Shown here: piece by piece, positions 28,397 to 36,473 of the stretch
Layout: each line of letters opens with the position of its first letter
Numbering within the stretch: the first letter of the stretch is position 1
Assembly: GCA_963662985.1 (NCBI GenBank)
Contig: OY760067.1
Location: 2,108,001 to 2,172,000 of the forward strand
Length of the DNA: 64,000 nucleotides
Origin: G963662985 sp963662985
Lineage (GTDB): Bacteria; Chloroflexota; Anaerolineae; Anaerolineales; UBA11579
Direction of reading: 5' to 3'
Notes under the pieces: generated by a model
What the model was told of the DNA's origin: nothing
The model's database searches: none
The model's input: only the letters and a program-made list of their open reading frames with translations
Position numbers and translations under genes: made by a program

Positions 28397-29008
28397 ATGA
28401 ATGATGTGCGAAAATATTCATTGGAGCAAGGCAAAGAACTGGTTGGGATCGCTCGAGAGCAAATTGATGCCTATGTGAATGATCGACCGTTTTTGTTATT
28501 TGAAGATATTTTAGAAAATTATCAGGAATTAAGTGGCTGTTTTGTAACATTGAATATTGATTCACATTTGAGAGGGTGTATTGGTTATCCTGAACCTGTA
28601 TTTCCTTTATGGCAAGCATTAAGACGCTCTGCTATAGCGGCTGCTTCTGAAGATCCGCGTTTTATGCCAGTGACACCAAAGGAATTAGAACAGATCAGTG
28701 TTGAAGTGAATGTATTGACTACTCCTATGGAATTGGTTGCAAAGGATATTGAAGAACTTTTTACTAGGATTGTGATTGGACGTGATGGTTTAATTATTCA
28801 AAAAGGGCGTAAACGAGGATTATTGTTGCCATCTGTTCCTGTAGTGGAAAATTGGGATTTGGATCTTTTTTTGGCACATTTATGTTTGAAGGCAAATCTA
28901 AGAACTGAAGCATGGAAAAATTTGAATGAAGTGACATTGTGGACTTTCCAAAGTCAGATCTTTGAAGAAAAAACACCAAGAGGTGAAATAGTTGAATTAG
29001 TGCTATGA
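28397..29008 (+). CDS. amrA: AMMECR1 family protein (AmmeMemoRadiSam system protein A)
   Basis: 203 residues with the hallmark LRGCIGYPEP followed by FPLWQALRRSAIAAASEDPRF and later VVENWDLDLFLAHLCLKA. Function is unknown; the conserved LRGCIG loop is thought to form an active or nucleotide-binding site. GAGGTG supports the ATG. It forms an operon with the MEMO gene and is convergent with the radical-SAM gene of the same system. Confidence 0.94.
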   Translation: MNDVRKYSLEQGKELVGIAREQIDAYVNDRPFLLFEDILENYQELSGCFVTLNIDSHLRGCIGYPEPVFPLWQALRRSAIAAASEDPRFMPVTPKELEQISVEVNVLTTPMELVAKDIEELFTRIVIGRDGLIIQKGRKRGLLLPSVPVVENWDLDLFLAHLCLKANLRTEAWKNLNEVTLWTFQSQIFEEKTPRGEIVELVL

Positions 29009-29014
29009 ACATTA

Positions 29015-29040
29015 AAAGTCAAGTGCAATAACTTGGCTTT
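29015..29040. terminator. Stem-loop between amrA and amrS
   Basis: AAAGTCAAGT pairs with ACTTGGCTTT (one G-U) around GCAATA, followed by a T-run on the plus strand. Confidence 0.75.
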
Positions 29041-29043
29041 TTT

Positions 29044-30072
29044 TTATTTACATTCCCATACTCCTGCAATATTGGTCTGGCAATGAGGACATTTATTGTT
29101 TTTTATAGGATTGGGTAAGTAAGTTGTGTAGCCTGTGCGATGTATAAGGATTTGATTACAATTAAGGCAATAGGTGTGTGTGGATTCTGTGAATATATTT
29201 CCGATATAGACATAGTGAAGACCAATTGATTCGGCAATATTTTTTGCAAGTTTAAGCGTACTCAATGGTGTGGGAGAAAGATGTTTGAGACGATGGAGGG
29301 GTATAAAGCGACTAATATGCCAGGGAATATCTGGTCCTAACTCATTCATTATAAAATTTGCTATTTCAGTGAGTTCAAGTTCTGTATCATTGATAGTTGG
29401 AATTATTAGAGTCGTGAGCTCAATCCAAATACCTGCTTGGTGCATCATTTTGATGGTATCTAATACTGGTTGCAAACGCCCATTTACGTGTTTTCGATAG
29501 GTTTGGTCGGAGAATGATTTTAGATCAATATTGGCAGCGGATAGGAAAGGTTGTAGATCTGCGAGGGCGGTTGGAGTGATAAATCCATTGGTAATGAATA
29601 GATTGAAAAGATTATTTTGTTGTGCTAGTTGCATGATCTGAAAAGCATATTCAAAAAAGATCGTAGGCTCAGTATAAGTGTAAGCAATAGATTTGGAGCC
29701 AGTTTGTTGGGCTTGTTGAATGTGGGTTTCAGGAGAGATAGCATCACCAAAAACATTGCCATTTAATGATGGCAATTGAGCAATTTGCCAGTTTTGACAC
29801 CAATCACAAGAAAAATTACAGCCCATTGTAGCAAGTGAATAGGCTTTTGAATTTGGGAGGAAATGATATAGTGGTTTTTTCTCAATTGGGTCTATGTTTG
29901 TAGATATGCATTTATCAAGAACGTTTGATTGTAATTTTCCATTTAAATTGATGCGTACACCACATTTTCCAATTTCATTAGGAATCAAGGTGCAATAATG
30001 AGGACATAATTGGCATTGGACTTTTTTATCTGATAGTTTATTCCAATGTAATGTTCTTACTTCTTGTGCCAT
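29044..30072 (-). CDS. amrS: AmmeMemoRadiSam system radical SAM enzyme
   Basis: 342 residues. The radical-SAM cluster motif CxxxCxxC is in GCNFSCDWCQNW (Cys85, Cys89, Cys92). An N-terminal CQLCPHYC ... KCGVR and a C-terminal CLNCNQ ... CPHCQ add two more Cys-rich, probably metal-binding sites. It is of the pyruvate-formate-lyase-activase-like type that travels with MEMO and AMMECR1. The substrate is unknown. It is convergent to amrB-amrA rather than in line with them, and the enzyme requires anaerobic conditions, consistent with the other genes. Confidence 0.94.
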   Translation of the reverse strand: MAQEVRTLHWNKLSDKKVQCQLCPHYCTLIPNEIGKCGVRINLNGKLQSNVLDKCISTNIDPIEKKPLYHFLPNSKAYSLATMGCNFSCDWCQNWQIAQLPSLNGNVFGDAISPETHIQQAQQTGSKSIAYTYTEPTIFFEYAFQIMQLAQQNNLFNLFITNGFITPTALADLQPFLSAANIDLKSFSDQTYRKHVNGRLQPVLDTIKMMHQAGIWIELTTLIIPTINDTELELTEIANFIMNELGPDIPWHISRFIPLHRLKHLSPTPLSTLKLAKNIAESIGLHYVYIGNIFTESTHTYCLNCNQILIHRTGYTTYLPNPIKNNKCPHCQTNIAGVWECK

Positions 30073-30076
30073 AAAA

Positions 30077-30107
30077 AAAACTCCTGTAAACAGTATACAG
30101 GAGTTTT
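30077..30107 (-). terminator. Terminator after yccF
   Basis: AAAACTCCTGTA / TACAGGAGTTTT stem; the minus-strand T-run reaches into the start region of amrS, separating the two genes. Confidence 0.8.
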
Positions 30108-30129
30108 GATAGGGGCTCTAGTTAATTTT

Positions 30130-30498
30130 TTATTCTAAATTTCTGCCAAAGGGGAATAAGGCCATGGGAATAAGTTTAAAATGTTGTTGTCCAAAGGGGA
30201 TGCCAACGATAGTTATATAAAAAAGTACTCCAAAAACAAGATGATTAATGGCAATTTCCCAGCCAAAGAAAACACACCAGATGGCATTAAGAATAATGTT
30301 TAAACCAGTGTTAGCTGATTCATCCACTTCAACTTTTTTGCCGAAAGGAGCCATGGTGGCAAATCCAAGGCGAATTTGTTGCACTCCAAAAGGGATACCG
30401 ATAATAGTAATACACATTGTTATACCACCGATAATATACCCAAGACCGGCAAAAAAACCACCAAAAATTAACCAAATGATATTTCCAATAAATGACAT
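30130..30498 (-). CDS. YccF domain membrane protein
   Basis: 122 residues with two copies of the YccF repeat: LGYIIGGITMCITIIGIPFGVQQIRLG and VLFYITIVGIPFGQQHFKL, each with the characteristic IxIIGIPFGxQ core. About four membrane helices. Function is unknown. AAGGAAG supports the ATG, and a terminator follows. Confidence 0.9.
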   Translation of the reverse strand: MSFIGNIIWLIFGGFFAGLGYIIGGITMCITIIGIPFGVQQIRLGFATMAPFGKKVEVDESANTGLNIILNAIWCVFFGWEIAINHLVFGVLFYITIVGIPFGQQHFKLIPMALFPFGRNLE

Positions 30499-30569
30499 TT
30501 TATACTTCCTTTTTTTTGATTATTAATTTCTATCTATTAATACGGATTATGAGACTTTTAGTTACGATT

Positions 30570-31136
30570 TTATGACACCTTAGTTGAGAATTTTCGTTGT
30601 TGCCCACGAAGATATGAAAAACGATAAGCAATGATCAAAAGAATGATAAAAATAAGCCCCCATTTCGCTGGAGTGGCGATTGAAGCAATGGTTGATGTGA
30701 TTTGAGAAAGGTTTGGATATGAGCGAATAAGTGCGATAATGGCAAAGTTCTCTGTGAAATCTGCGAATAATGCTAGTATGGGAAGTAAGTTGATATATTT
30801 CAAAATAGATGATTTTTCTGCAAAGTTTTTGAATTGCATTGAAAGTATAAAACTAAATGTTAAAGTATAGAGAATCGGATACAAGGTATCAGCAATTAGT
30901 GTAAGTTTAATATTACCTATACGTTCTTCGGTTGTAAGTGCATTAACATGATCGATGGCTTGTTGGGGAGTATAGTTCATATTTGTATCTAATAATTGGA
31001 GTGGAAGATCTGTGCTTGAATATTTTAGACTAAGAAACGGAAAAAGAGTGAGAATAATCAAAATTACGATGATACCGAGTATAATTGTTTTTTTCCAAGT
31101 TGAAATTGTATATAGCCATGTAGAAAGTTTATTCAT
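30570..31136 (-). CDS. Small polytopic membrane protein of unknown function
   Basis: 188 residues with four hydrophobic segments (about 17-37, 83-103, 115-137 and 158-177). Between the first two there is an extracytoplasmic or cytoplasmic loop of about 45 residues. No motif I recognise. A likely minus-strand -10 TATAAT lies at 31173-31168, just upstream. Confidence 0.65.
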   Translation of the reverse strand: MNKLSTWLYTISTWKKTIILGIIVILIILTLFPFLSLKYSSTDLPLQLLDTNMNYTPQQAIDHVNALTTEERIGNIKLTLIADTLYPILYTLTFSFILSMQFKNFAEKSSILKYINLLPILALFADFTENFAIIALIRSYPNLSQITSTIASIATPAKWGLIFIILLIIAYRFSYLRGQQRKFSTKVS

Positions 31137-31210
31137 TTGATTTCCTTGCTAAGTTAAAGTTTTATTCATTATACATGATTCATATGTGGATTTTTAGAGA
31201 TTTAAAAGTA

Positions 31211-31240
31211 AAAACGGTTTGGAGGAGTTCAAACCGTTTT
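31211..31240 (-). terminator. Terminator after the HPt gene
   Basis: AAAACGGTTTG / CAAACCGTTTT stem with loop GAGGAGTT; on the minus strand it ends in a T-run, 105 bases downstream of the HPt stop codon. Confidence 0.7.
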
Positions 31241-31344
31241 CACAGAAGGAGGAGAAAATCTTTATGTCGGTATTCTACTAAAGATTTTGTTCTTAAAGAT
31301 TAGGATTGTTTAAGAAAGTTTTTGAAAACTTGAAAAATTTTAAT

Positions 31345-31689
31345 TTATTTGTATTTGTCTATTAAAAATTTTTTTAATGCTTGTTTGAAAACAATATATT
31401 CATTTTCTGCTTGGTCAATGATCGGTTTAAGTGTGTTCAGTGGTTCAGTTTTTGAGTCTTTTTCTAAATTGTAACAAAGATCTGCTAGCAAATGAGCATC
31501 AAATGTTTTGGCACTACTCTTGAGGCTATGGGCTGTTCGAGAAAAAGTTTCACTATCATTGTCTTGAATACATTGATGAAGAGTTTTAAATTTTTCAGGT
31601 GAGTTTTCTAAGAAAGTTTTGGTTAGCTCCAAAACGAAATTCTTGCCTAATTCAGTATGATATTCTTTTAATAAATCAAATGTGTACAT
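31345..31689 (-). CDS. Histidine phosphotransfer (HPt) protein
   Basis: A 114-residue, all-helical protein. The phosphotransfer site is RTAHSLKSSAKTFDA, with His54 as the phosphoacceptor and the usual Lys and Ser residues after it. HPt proteins shuttle phosphate between hybrid histidine kinases and response regulators. No kinase or regulator gene lies nearby, so its partners are encoded elsewhere. Confidence 0.88.
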   Translation of the reverse strand: MYTFDLLKEYHTELGKNFVLELTKTFLENSPEKFKTLHQCIQDNDSETFSRTAHSLKSSAKTFDAHLLADLCYNLEKDSKTEPLNTLKPIIDQAENEYIVFKQALKKFLIDKYK

Positions 31690-31777
31690 TGCTCACCTTT
31701 CAAAAATATTATTCATCTATACTATCGTAAAAAGATATCGAAAAAAAAGCAAGGGATTTGTTTTTAATTTTTATTAC

Positions 31778-31805
31778 TTGACTAAAGTTTCAATTCAATT
31801 AGAAT
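31778..31805 (+). promoter_or_regulatory. Promoter of the glycine riboswitch / gcv operon
   Basis: TTGACT (31778-31783) and TAGAAT (31800-31805) with 16-base spacing. Predicted transcription start is about ten bases before the first aptamer. Confidence 0.7.
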
Positions 31806-31817
31806 TAAATTGTCATT

Positions 31818-32035
31818 TAAGGAGAGACCTTTAATTTTTGTTTAATTAAATGGGCACCGAAGGGGCAAGCTTTTTATATCGAAAGCGAAACTCTCAGGTA
31901 AATGGACTTGAATGATGGCGACTCTGGAAAGGCTTATTAGCCACCGAAAGTGAAATGCATGAACTTAAGAATGTGCTACTCTCTGAGGTGAACCGACAGA
32001 AACGCATGAGGCTTTGAGCAGCATGTGTTTTTTTT
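31818..32035 (+). ncRNA. Tandem glycine riboswitch
   Basis: Two aptamers in series. The first contains GGAGAG, GGGCACCGAAGGGGCAAGC and AACTCTCAGGTAAATGGAC. The second contains ACTCTGG, GCCACCGAAAG and CTCTGAGGTGAACCGACAGA; both have the conserved ACCGAAR and CTCAGGT-like cores. Downstream, ACGCATG pairs with CATGTGT followed by eight T residues (about 31990-32035), a plausible terminator as expression platform. Glycine binding is expected to prevent termination and switch on the glycine-cleavage genes that follow. Confidence 0.93.
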
Positions 32036-32082
32036 ATTTTAAAAATGTAGTTTAACTAATAAAAACTATTTAGGAGAATATA

Positions 32083-32469
32083 ATGAAAACCCCAGAAAAT
32101 TTAAAATATACAAAAAATGATGAATGGATTCGCGTGGAAGGGAACGTAGGCATTGTTGGGATTACTGATTATGCCCAAACCCAATTGAAAGATATTTTGT
32201 ATCTTGGGTTTGATTTGGAAGTGGATGAAGAAGCCGCTGTGGATGATGCTTTTGCAACAATTGATTCTGTAAAAGATTCTGTGGAAATTTATATGCCTGT
32301 TTCGGGTACTTTGATTGAATTACATGAGTCTTTGTCAGATGAATTGGATCTTTTTAAATCTGATCCTTATGGCGAAGCTTGGATGGCTAAAATTGAACTT
32401 TCTGATCCTGCTGAATTAGATGAATTAATGAATGCAGCAGCTTATTTAAAATATTGTGAGGAAAGATAA
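32083..32469 (+). CDS. gcvH: Glycine cleavage system H protein
   Basis: 128 residues; carries the aminomethyl group on lipoyl-lysine between the P and T proteins. The lipoylation site is DSVKDSVEIYMPVSG with Lys64. The N-terminal LKYTKNDEWIRVEG and C-terminal DPYGEAWMAKIEL are typical. AGGAG lies seven bases before the ATG. It overlaps gcvPA by one base and is the first gene behind the glycine riboswitch. Confidence 0.96.
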   Translation: MKTPENLKYTKNDEWIRVEGNVGIVGITDYAQTQLKDILYLGFDLEVDEEAAVDDAFATIDSVKDSVEIYMPVSGTLIELHESLSDELDLFKSDPYGEAWMAKIELSDPAELDELMNAAAYLKYCEER

Positions 32470-33812
32470 TGGTTTATTCTCCTAATTCTGCAAAAGATCG
32501 GGAGGCGATGTTAAAGACGATTGGAGTTTCTTCAGTAGAAGAGTTGTTTGATGTAATCCCTGAAGAAGTGCGTTTTCCAGATCTTGATCTTCCTTTACCA
32601 CTTTCAGAAATGGAAGCAGCTGAAGGTTTGGCAAATTTGGCTAAGGGTAATGTGACTAATGAACAAATGAATATGTTCTTGGGCGCAGGCGCTTATCATC
32701 ATTATGTGCCGGCAGCGATCCCCGCTTTGATTAGCCGAGGTGAGTTTTTGACTGCTTATACACCCTATCAACCAGAAGTATCTCAAGGGACATTGCAGTC
32801 TATATTTGAATATCAAACGATGATTTGTGCATTGACAGGAATGGATGTGTCAAACGCATCTCATTATGATGGAGCAACCTCTGTGGCAGAAGCTGTGAAT
32901 ATGGCGCAGACAATTACAAAGAAAAAGAAAAAACGAATTGTGCTTTCACCGGGATTGAATCCACAATATGTGGAGACGGTTTTTACGTATGCAGAAGGAT
33001 CTGACCTAGAATTTGTGGGATATGATTTGCCTGTAACTACTGGTGTAAAAGAGTTGATGGATTTGATTGACGATAATACTGCTTTAGTCATGGTGCAATA
33101 TCCTGATTTTTATGGTCGTTTGGTTGATTATGAAGCGTTAGGAGAATCAGTCCATGCAGTAAAAGGTTTGCTAGGTGTTGCGGTGAATCCTTTGGCTTTG
33201 GCGATCTTCCGACCCCCTTCAGAATTTGGGGCTGATATTGTGTGTGGAGAAGGACAACCTTTGGGAATTCCGCTTTCTTATGGTGGACCTTATTTGGGAA
33301 TTTTGGCAACCAAAGAAAAACATGTGCGCGCATTAGCGGGGCGTTTGGTGGGGGAGACGGTGGATAAGAATGGTAAGCGTGGGTATGTTTTGACTTTGAG
33401 CACTCGAGAACAACATATTCGCCGCGAACGTGCGGCTTCTAATATTTGCTCTAATCAGGGTGTGATGGCACTTTCCGCAGCGATTTATTTGAGTTTGTTG
33501 GGTAAAAACGGATTGAAACATGTTGCAAATTTGAATTATCAAAAAGCACATTATGCACAAACAGAAATTACAAAGATTGATGGATATAAGGTTTGGGGGG
33601 ATGCACCTTTCTTTAATGAATTTGTTATCGAATGCCCAGAATCTGCATCGATAATCAATGAGAAATTACTTACTTATGGGATTATCGGTGGGTATGATCT
33701 GGGGCGAGTGGATGAGGATATGAGTGATTTGATGATGTTTGCTGTGACTGAGATGAATTCAGTAGCTCAAATTGATGATTTGGTGGCTGTGTTGAAAGAG
33801 GTGGCAAAATGA
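32469..33812 (+). CDS. gcvPA: Glycine dehydrogenase (decarboxylating) subunit 1
   Basis: 447 residues, the N-terminal half of the split P protein. Family blocks include FLGAGAYHHYVPA, TAYTPYQPEVSQGTLQ, YEYQT-like FEYQTMICALTGMD, SHYDGATSVAEA and GGPYLGILATK with REQHIRREKA-like REQHIRRERAASNIC. Together with subunit 2 it decarboxylates glycine with pyridoxal phosphate. It overlaps gcvH by one base and gcvPB by four (ATGA), so the three are translated together. Confidence 0.96.
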   Translation: MVYSPNSAKDREAMLKTIGVSSVEELFDVIPEEVRFPDLDLPLPLSEMEAAEGLANLAKGNVTNEQMNMFLGAGAYHHYVPAAIPALISRGEFLTAYTPYQPEVSQGTLQSIFEYQTMICALTGMDVSNASHYDGATSVAEAVNMAQTITKKKKKRIVLSPGLNPQYVETVFTYAEGSDLEFVGYDLPVTTGVKELMDLIDDNTALVMVQYPDFYGRLVDYEALGESVHAVKGLLGVAVNPLALAIFRPPSEFGADIVCGEGQPLGIPLSYGGPYLGILATKEKHVRALAGRLVGETVDKNGKRGYVLTLSTREQHIRRERAASNICSNQGVMALSAAIYLSLLGKNGLKHVANLNYQKAHYAQTEITKIDGYKVWGDAPFFNEFVIECPESASIINEKLLTYGIIGGYDLGRVDEDMSDLMMFAVTEMNSVAQIDDLVAVLKEVAK

Positions 33813-35275
33813 TTGAACCAACAATTTATGAAATCTCTTCTGAAGGCCGCAAAGGTGTTTCTTATCCAAATGTGGATGTACCAAGAACTAAGTTGCCAAA
33901 AGAGTTCTTACGAACGGAATTAAATTTACCTGAAGTGGCGGAAGTGGATGTGGTGCGCCATTATACACGGCTTTCCTCTATGAATTATGCAATTGATAAT
34001 GGATTTTATCCACTGGGATCATGTACGATGAAATATAATCCGCGAATAAATGAAAAAACAGCGGCTATGTCTGGATTCCAAAATTCACATCCTTTGCAAC
34101 CAGATGAAACAGTACAAGGAAATTTGGCGTTGATGCATATGCTGCAAGAAATGTTAGCAGAAATCGGTGGATTTGCTGGGGTGACTTTGCAACCAGCTGC
34201 AGGCGCACATGGTGAATTAACGGGTGTTTTAATCATGAATGCCTATCATAAGAAAAATGGTGATTCACAAAGAGTGAAAGTTTTAATCCCAGATTCTGCG
34301 CATGGTACCAATCCTGCAACTTCTGCAATGAGCGGATTAAAACCAGTGGAAATCCCTTCTGATGAAAGAGGCAATATTGATTTGGAAGCATTGCGCGCTG
34401 AATGTGATGATACATTAGCTGGGTTGATGCTGACCAATCCGAATACTTTAGGATTGTTTGATGAAAATGTACAAGCAGTAATCCAAACGGTGCATGATGC
34501 TGGAGGCTTGGTTTATGGCGATGGTGCAAATATGAATGCCTTATTGGGTATTGCACGACCAGGTGATTTGGGAATTGATATATTACATTACAACTTGCAT
34601 AAGACATTCTCTACCCCTCACGGTGGTGGTGGGCCAGGTTCTGGACCGGTAGGTGTTGCAGAACATTTAGTAAATTTCTTGCCTGGACCGATCGTTGAAA
34701 TTCTAGAAGAGGGATATGATGATATACCTCCTCTCTATGGTTTGGTTACCCCAAAAGATAGCATTGGCCGAATGAAATCATTCCATGGACATTTTGGTGT
34801 GATGGTGCGTGCTTTTACTTACATATTGATTCATGGAGCTGAAGGGTTACGAGATGTTTCTATGAACGCTGTGTTGAATGCAAATTATTTAATGGCGTTA
34901 GTCAAGGATACTTATAAGGTAGCTTATCCAAGAACTTGTATGCATGAGTTTGTGGTGGAAGGTCGATGGAAAGATGCTCCTGATGTGCATGCTTTAGACA
35001 TTGCTAAACGTTTGATTGATTACGGATTCCATCCACCAACGAATTACTTTCCATTAATCGTGCATGAGGCATTGATGATTGAGCCGACGGAGACGGAAAA
35101 CAAGGAGACTTTGGATGCTTTTGCAGATGCTTTGATTAAGATTGCAAAAGAGGCACATGAAACTCCGATGTTGTTGCATGCGGCACCTTCTACTACGCAA
35201 TTTGGAAGATTAGATGAGGTGCAGGCGGCGAAACAATTAGTGTTGTGTTGCCGTTTGTTTCCTGAAGTTGAATAA
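33809..35275 (+). CDS. gcvPB: Glycine dehydrogenase (decarboxylating) subunit 2
   Basis: 488 residues, the PLP-binding half of the split P protein. The Schiff-base lysine lies in YNLHKTFSTPHGGGGPG (Lys265). Other family blocks are GFYPLGSCTMKYNP, DSAHGTNPATSAMSG and VYGDGANMNALLG. GAGGTGG precedes the overlapping start. The operon ends at a strong terminator 12 bases later; neither gcvT nor a lipoamide dehydrogenase gene lies in this window. Confidence 0.96.
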   Translation: MIEPTIYEISSEGRKGVSYPNVDVPRTKLPKEFLRTELNLPEVAEVDVVRHYTRLSSMNYAIDNGFYPLGSCTMKYNPRINEKTAAMSGFQNSHPLQPDETVQGNLALMHMLQEMLAEIGGFAGVTLQPAAGAHGELTGVLIMNAYHKKNGDSQRVKVLIPDSAHGTNPATSAMSGLKPVEIPSDERGNIDLEALRAECDDTLAGLMLTNPNTLGLFDENVQAVIQTVHDAGGLVYGDGANMNALLGIARPGDLGIDILHYNLHKTFSTPHGGGGPGSGPVGVAEHLVNFLPGPIVEILEEGYDDIPPLYGLVTPKDSIGRMKSFHGHFGVMVRAFTYILIHGAEGLRDVSMNAVLNANYLMALVKDTYKVAYPRTCMHEFVVEGRWKDAPDVHALDIAKRLIDYGFHPPTNYFPLIVHEALMIEPTETENKETLDAFADALIKIAKEAHETPMLLHAAPSTTQFGRLDEVQAAKQLVLCCRLFPEVE

Positions 35276-35287
35276 AAATAATTGATT

Positions 35288-35321
35288 AAAAAGCTGGTAT
35301 ATTGCACCAGCTTTTTATTTT
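35288..35321 (+). terminator. Terminator of the gcv operon
   Basis: AAAAAGCTGGT / ACCAGCTTTTT stem with loop ATATTGC, followed by further T residues. Confidence 0.88.
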
Positions 35322-35436
35322 TGCTATGATTAATAATATAGATCAATCTATAAAAAATGAAGAATTAATGTTTTTAAGTTATTGGTCATTATTTAAAGGT
35401 GGATAAATTAAAAAGCTTTTAGGCATTGGAGAAAAA

Positions 35437-36207
35437 ATGAAACAAAAAAATTTTATCTTTAGTTCTATTTTATTAATCTTGGTGTTTTGTATAACAGCTT
35501 GTAGTACAACAAATGCTTCTTCTACGGCTAATGAAAAAAATGATTTATATCAAATCAGTGGAGAAACGATTCTTCAATATTTGGAAAAACCAGAAAATAT
35601 TCAAGGCTTTATGTCACTCGATCAAGGTTATGATATATATTTTAAAATGAGAAATGAGTTTTTTAGTCAAACGAATGTAGCAGATAAGAAGTTTTCAGCA
35701 GTGGGATATTCATTTGAAAAATATAAAGTTGGTGAATCTTATTCAAGAACTACACCATTTACCATAGAAACATCTAAAGATGGAAAACGAGAGATTTTGT
35801 TTGGAAAAATCAATGTTTCATTTGATTTGACAAAAGAAGAATTAACACCCAAAGTTACTATTGAAAAAGCCACAGTCATGAGCTCTGTACGTTTAAACAT
35901 TGTAATATTGAGCTTTGGTTTATTATTAGCAGTCCTTATCTATTTTGTTGTTGAAGTGTTGTTTAATATATTCTATAAAGAAAAGTTATTTGCTAATAAC
36001 GGTAGGATGTTCTTGAAATCTTCTTTATGGTTATTAGAACTATTAGGTATAGTAATTGTTGGATTCTTGTTTTTTGATTATTATCAAAAAATATTCATCT
36101 CAATTTCTGGTGCAATTGCTGGATGGGTTGGTGGCTATATTTGGTATAGATTAATCACTGATTTTATTATGTCGATTAATAAAAATGTTCAAAAGTTAGA
36201 TGTATAA
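35437..36207 (+). CDS. Predicted lipoprotein with C-terminal membrane helices
   Basis: 256 residues. The signal peptide ends in CITAC, a lipobox. An extracytoplasmic part (about 25-150) with no recognised motif is followed by three hydrophobic segments (about 152-172, 192-212 and 218-238). A lipid anchor combined with three membrane helices is unusual. GGAG lies six bases before the ATG. Function unknown. Confidence 0.65.
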   Translation: MKQKNFIFSSILLILVFCITACSTTNASSTANEKNDLYQISGETILQYLEKPENIQGFMSLDQGYDIYFKMRNEFFSQTNVADKKFSAVGYSFEKYKVGESYSRTTPFTIETSKDGKREILFGKINVSFDLTKEELTPKVTIEKATVMSSVRLNIVILSFGLLLAVLIYFVVEVLFNIFYKEKLFANNGRMFLKSSLWLLELLGIVIVGFLFFDYYQKIFISISGAIAGWVGGYIWYRLITDFIMSINKNVQKLDV

Positions 36208-36282
36208 GTAGTATTTATTACTTATTCTTTTGTAATTTTTATTGTCATCATGTTCGTTATACGGAATTGATAAAACCTATTT

Positions 36283-36456
36283 GTGAGAATTAAAGAATTT
36301 TCAAAAAAACTCTTTAATTTTCGAGGTTTATTCTTTTTTGAATATACCCAATCCACATTCTCAGTAATTGAGAGTGAACTGATTGGGATTATCAGCGGAC
36401 TTTTATTATTAGCAGTCATTCATCAGTTCAAAAACATGTTTATAAATCAAATTTAA
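36283..36456 (+). CDS. Possible small membrane-associated protein (57 aa)
   Basis: A GTG-started frame beginning MRIKEFSKKLFNFRG, a basic stretch, followed by a likely membrane segment LIGIISGLLLLAVIHQF near the C-terminus. The ribosome binding site is weak, so this is tentative. The basic N-terminus and single helix would suit a small membrane peptide; it could also be chance. It fills the gap between the lipoprotein gene and fhs and ends 17 bases before fhs. Confidence 0.3.
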   Translation: MRIKEFSKKLFNFRGLFFFEYTQSTFSVIESELIGIISGLLLLAVIHQFKNMFINQI

Positions 36457-36473
36457 AAAGATAAAGAGGTAGA

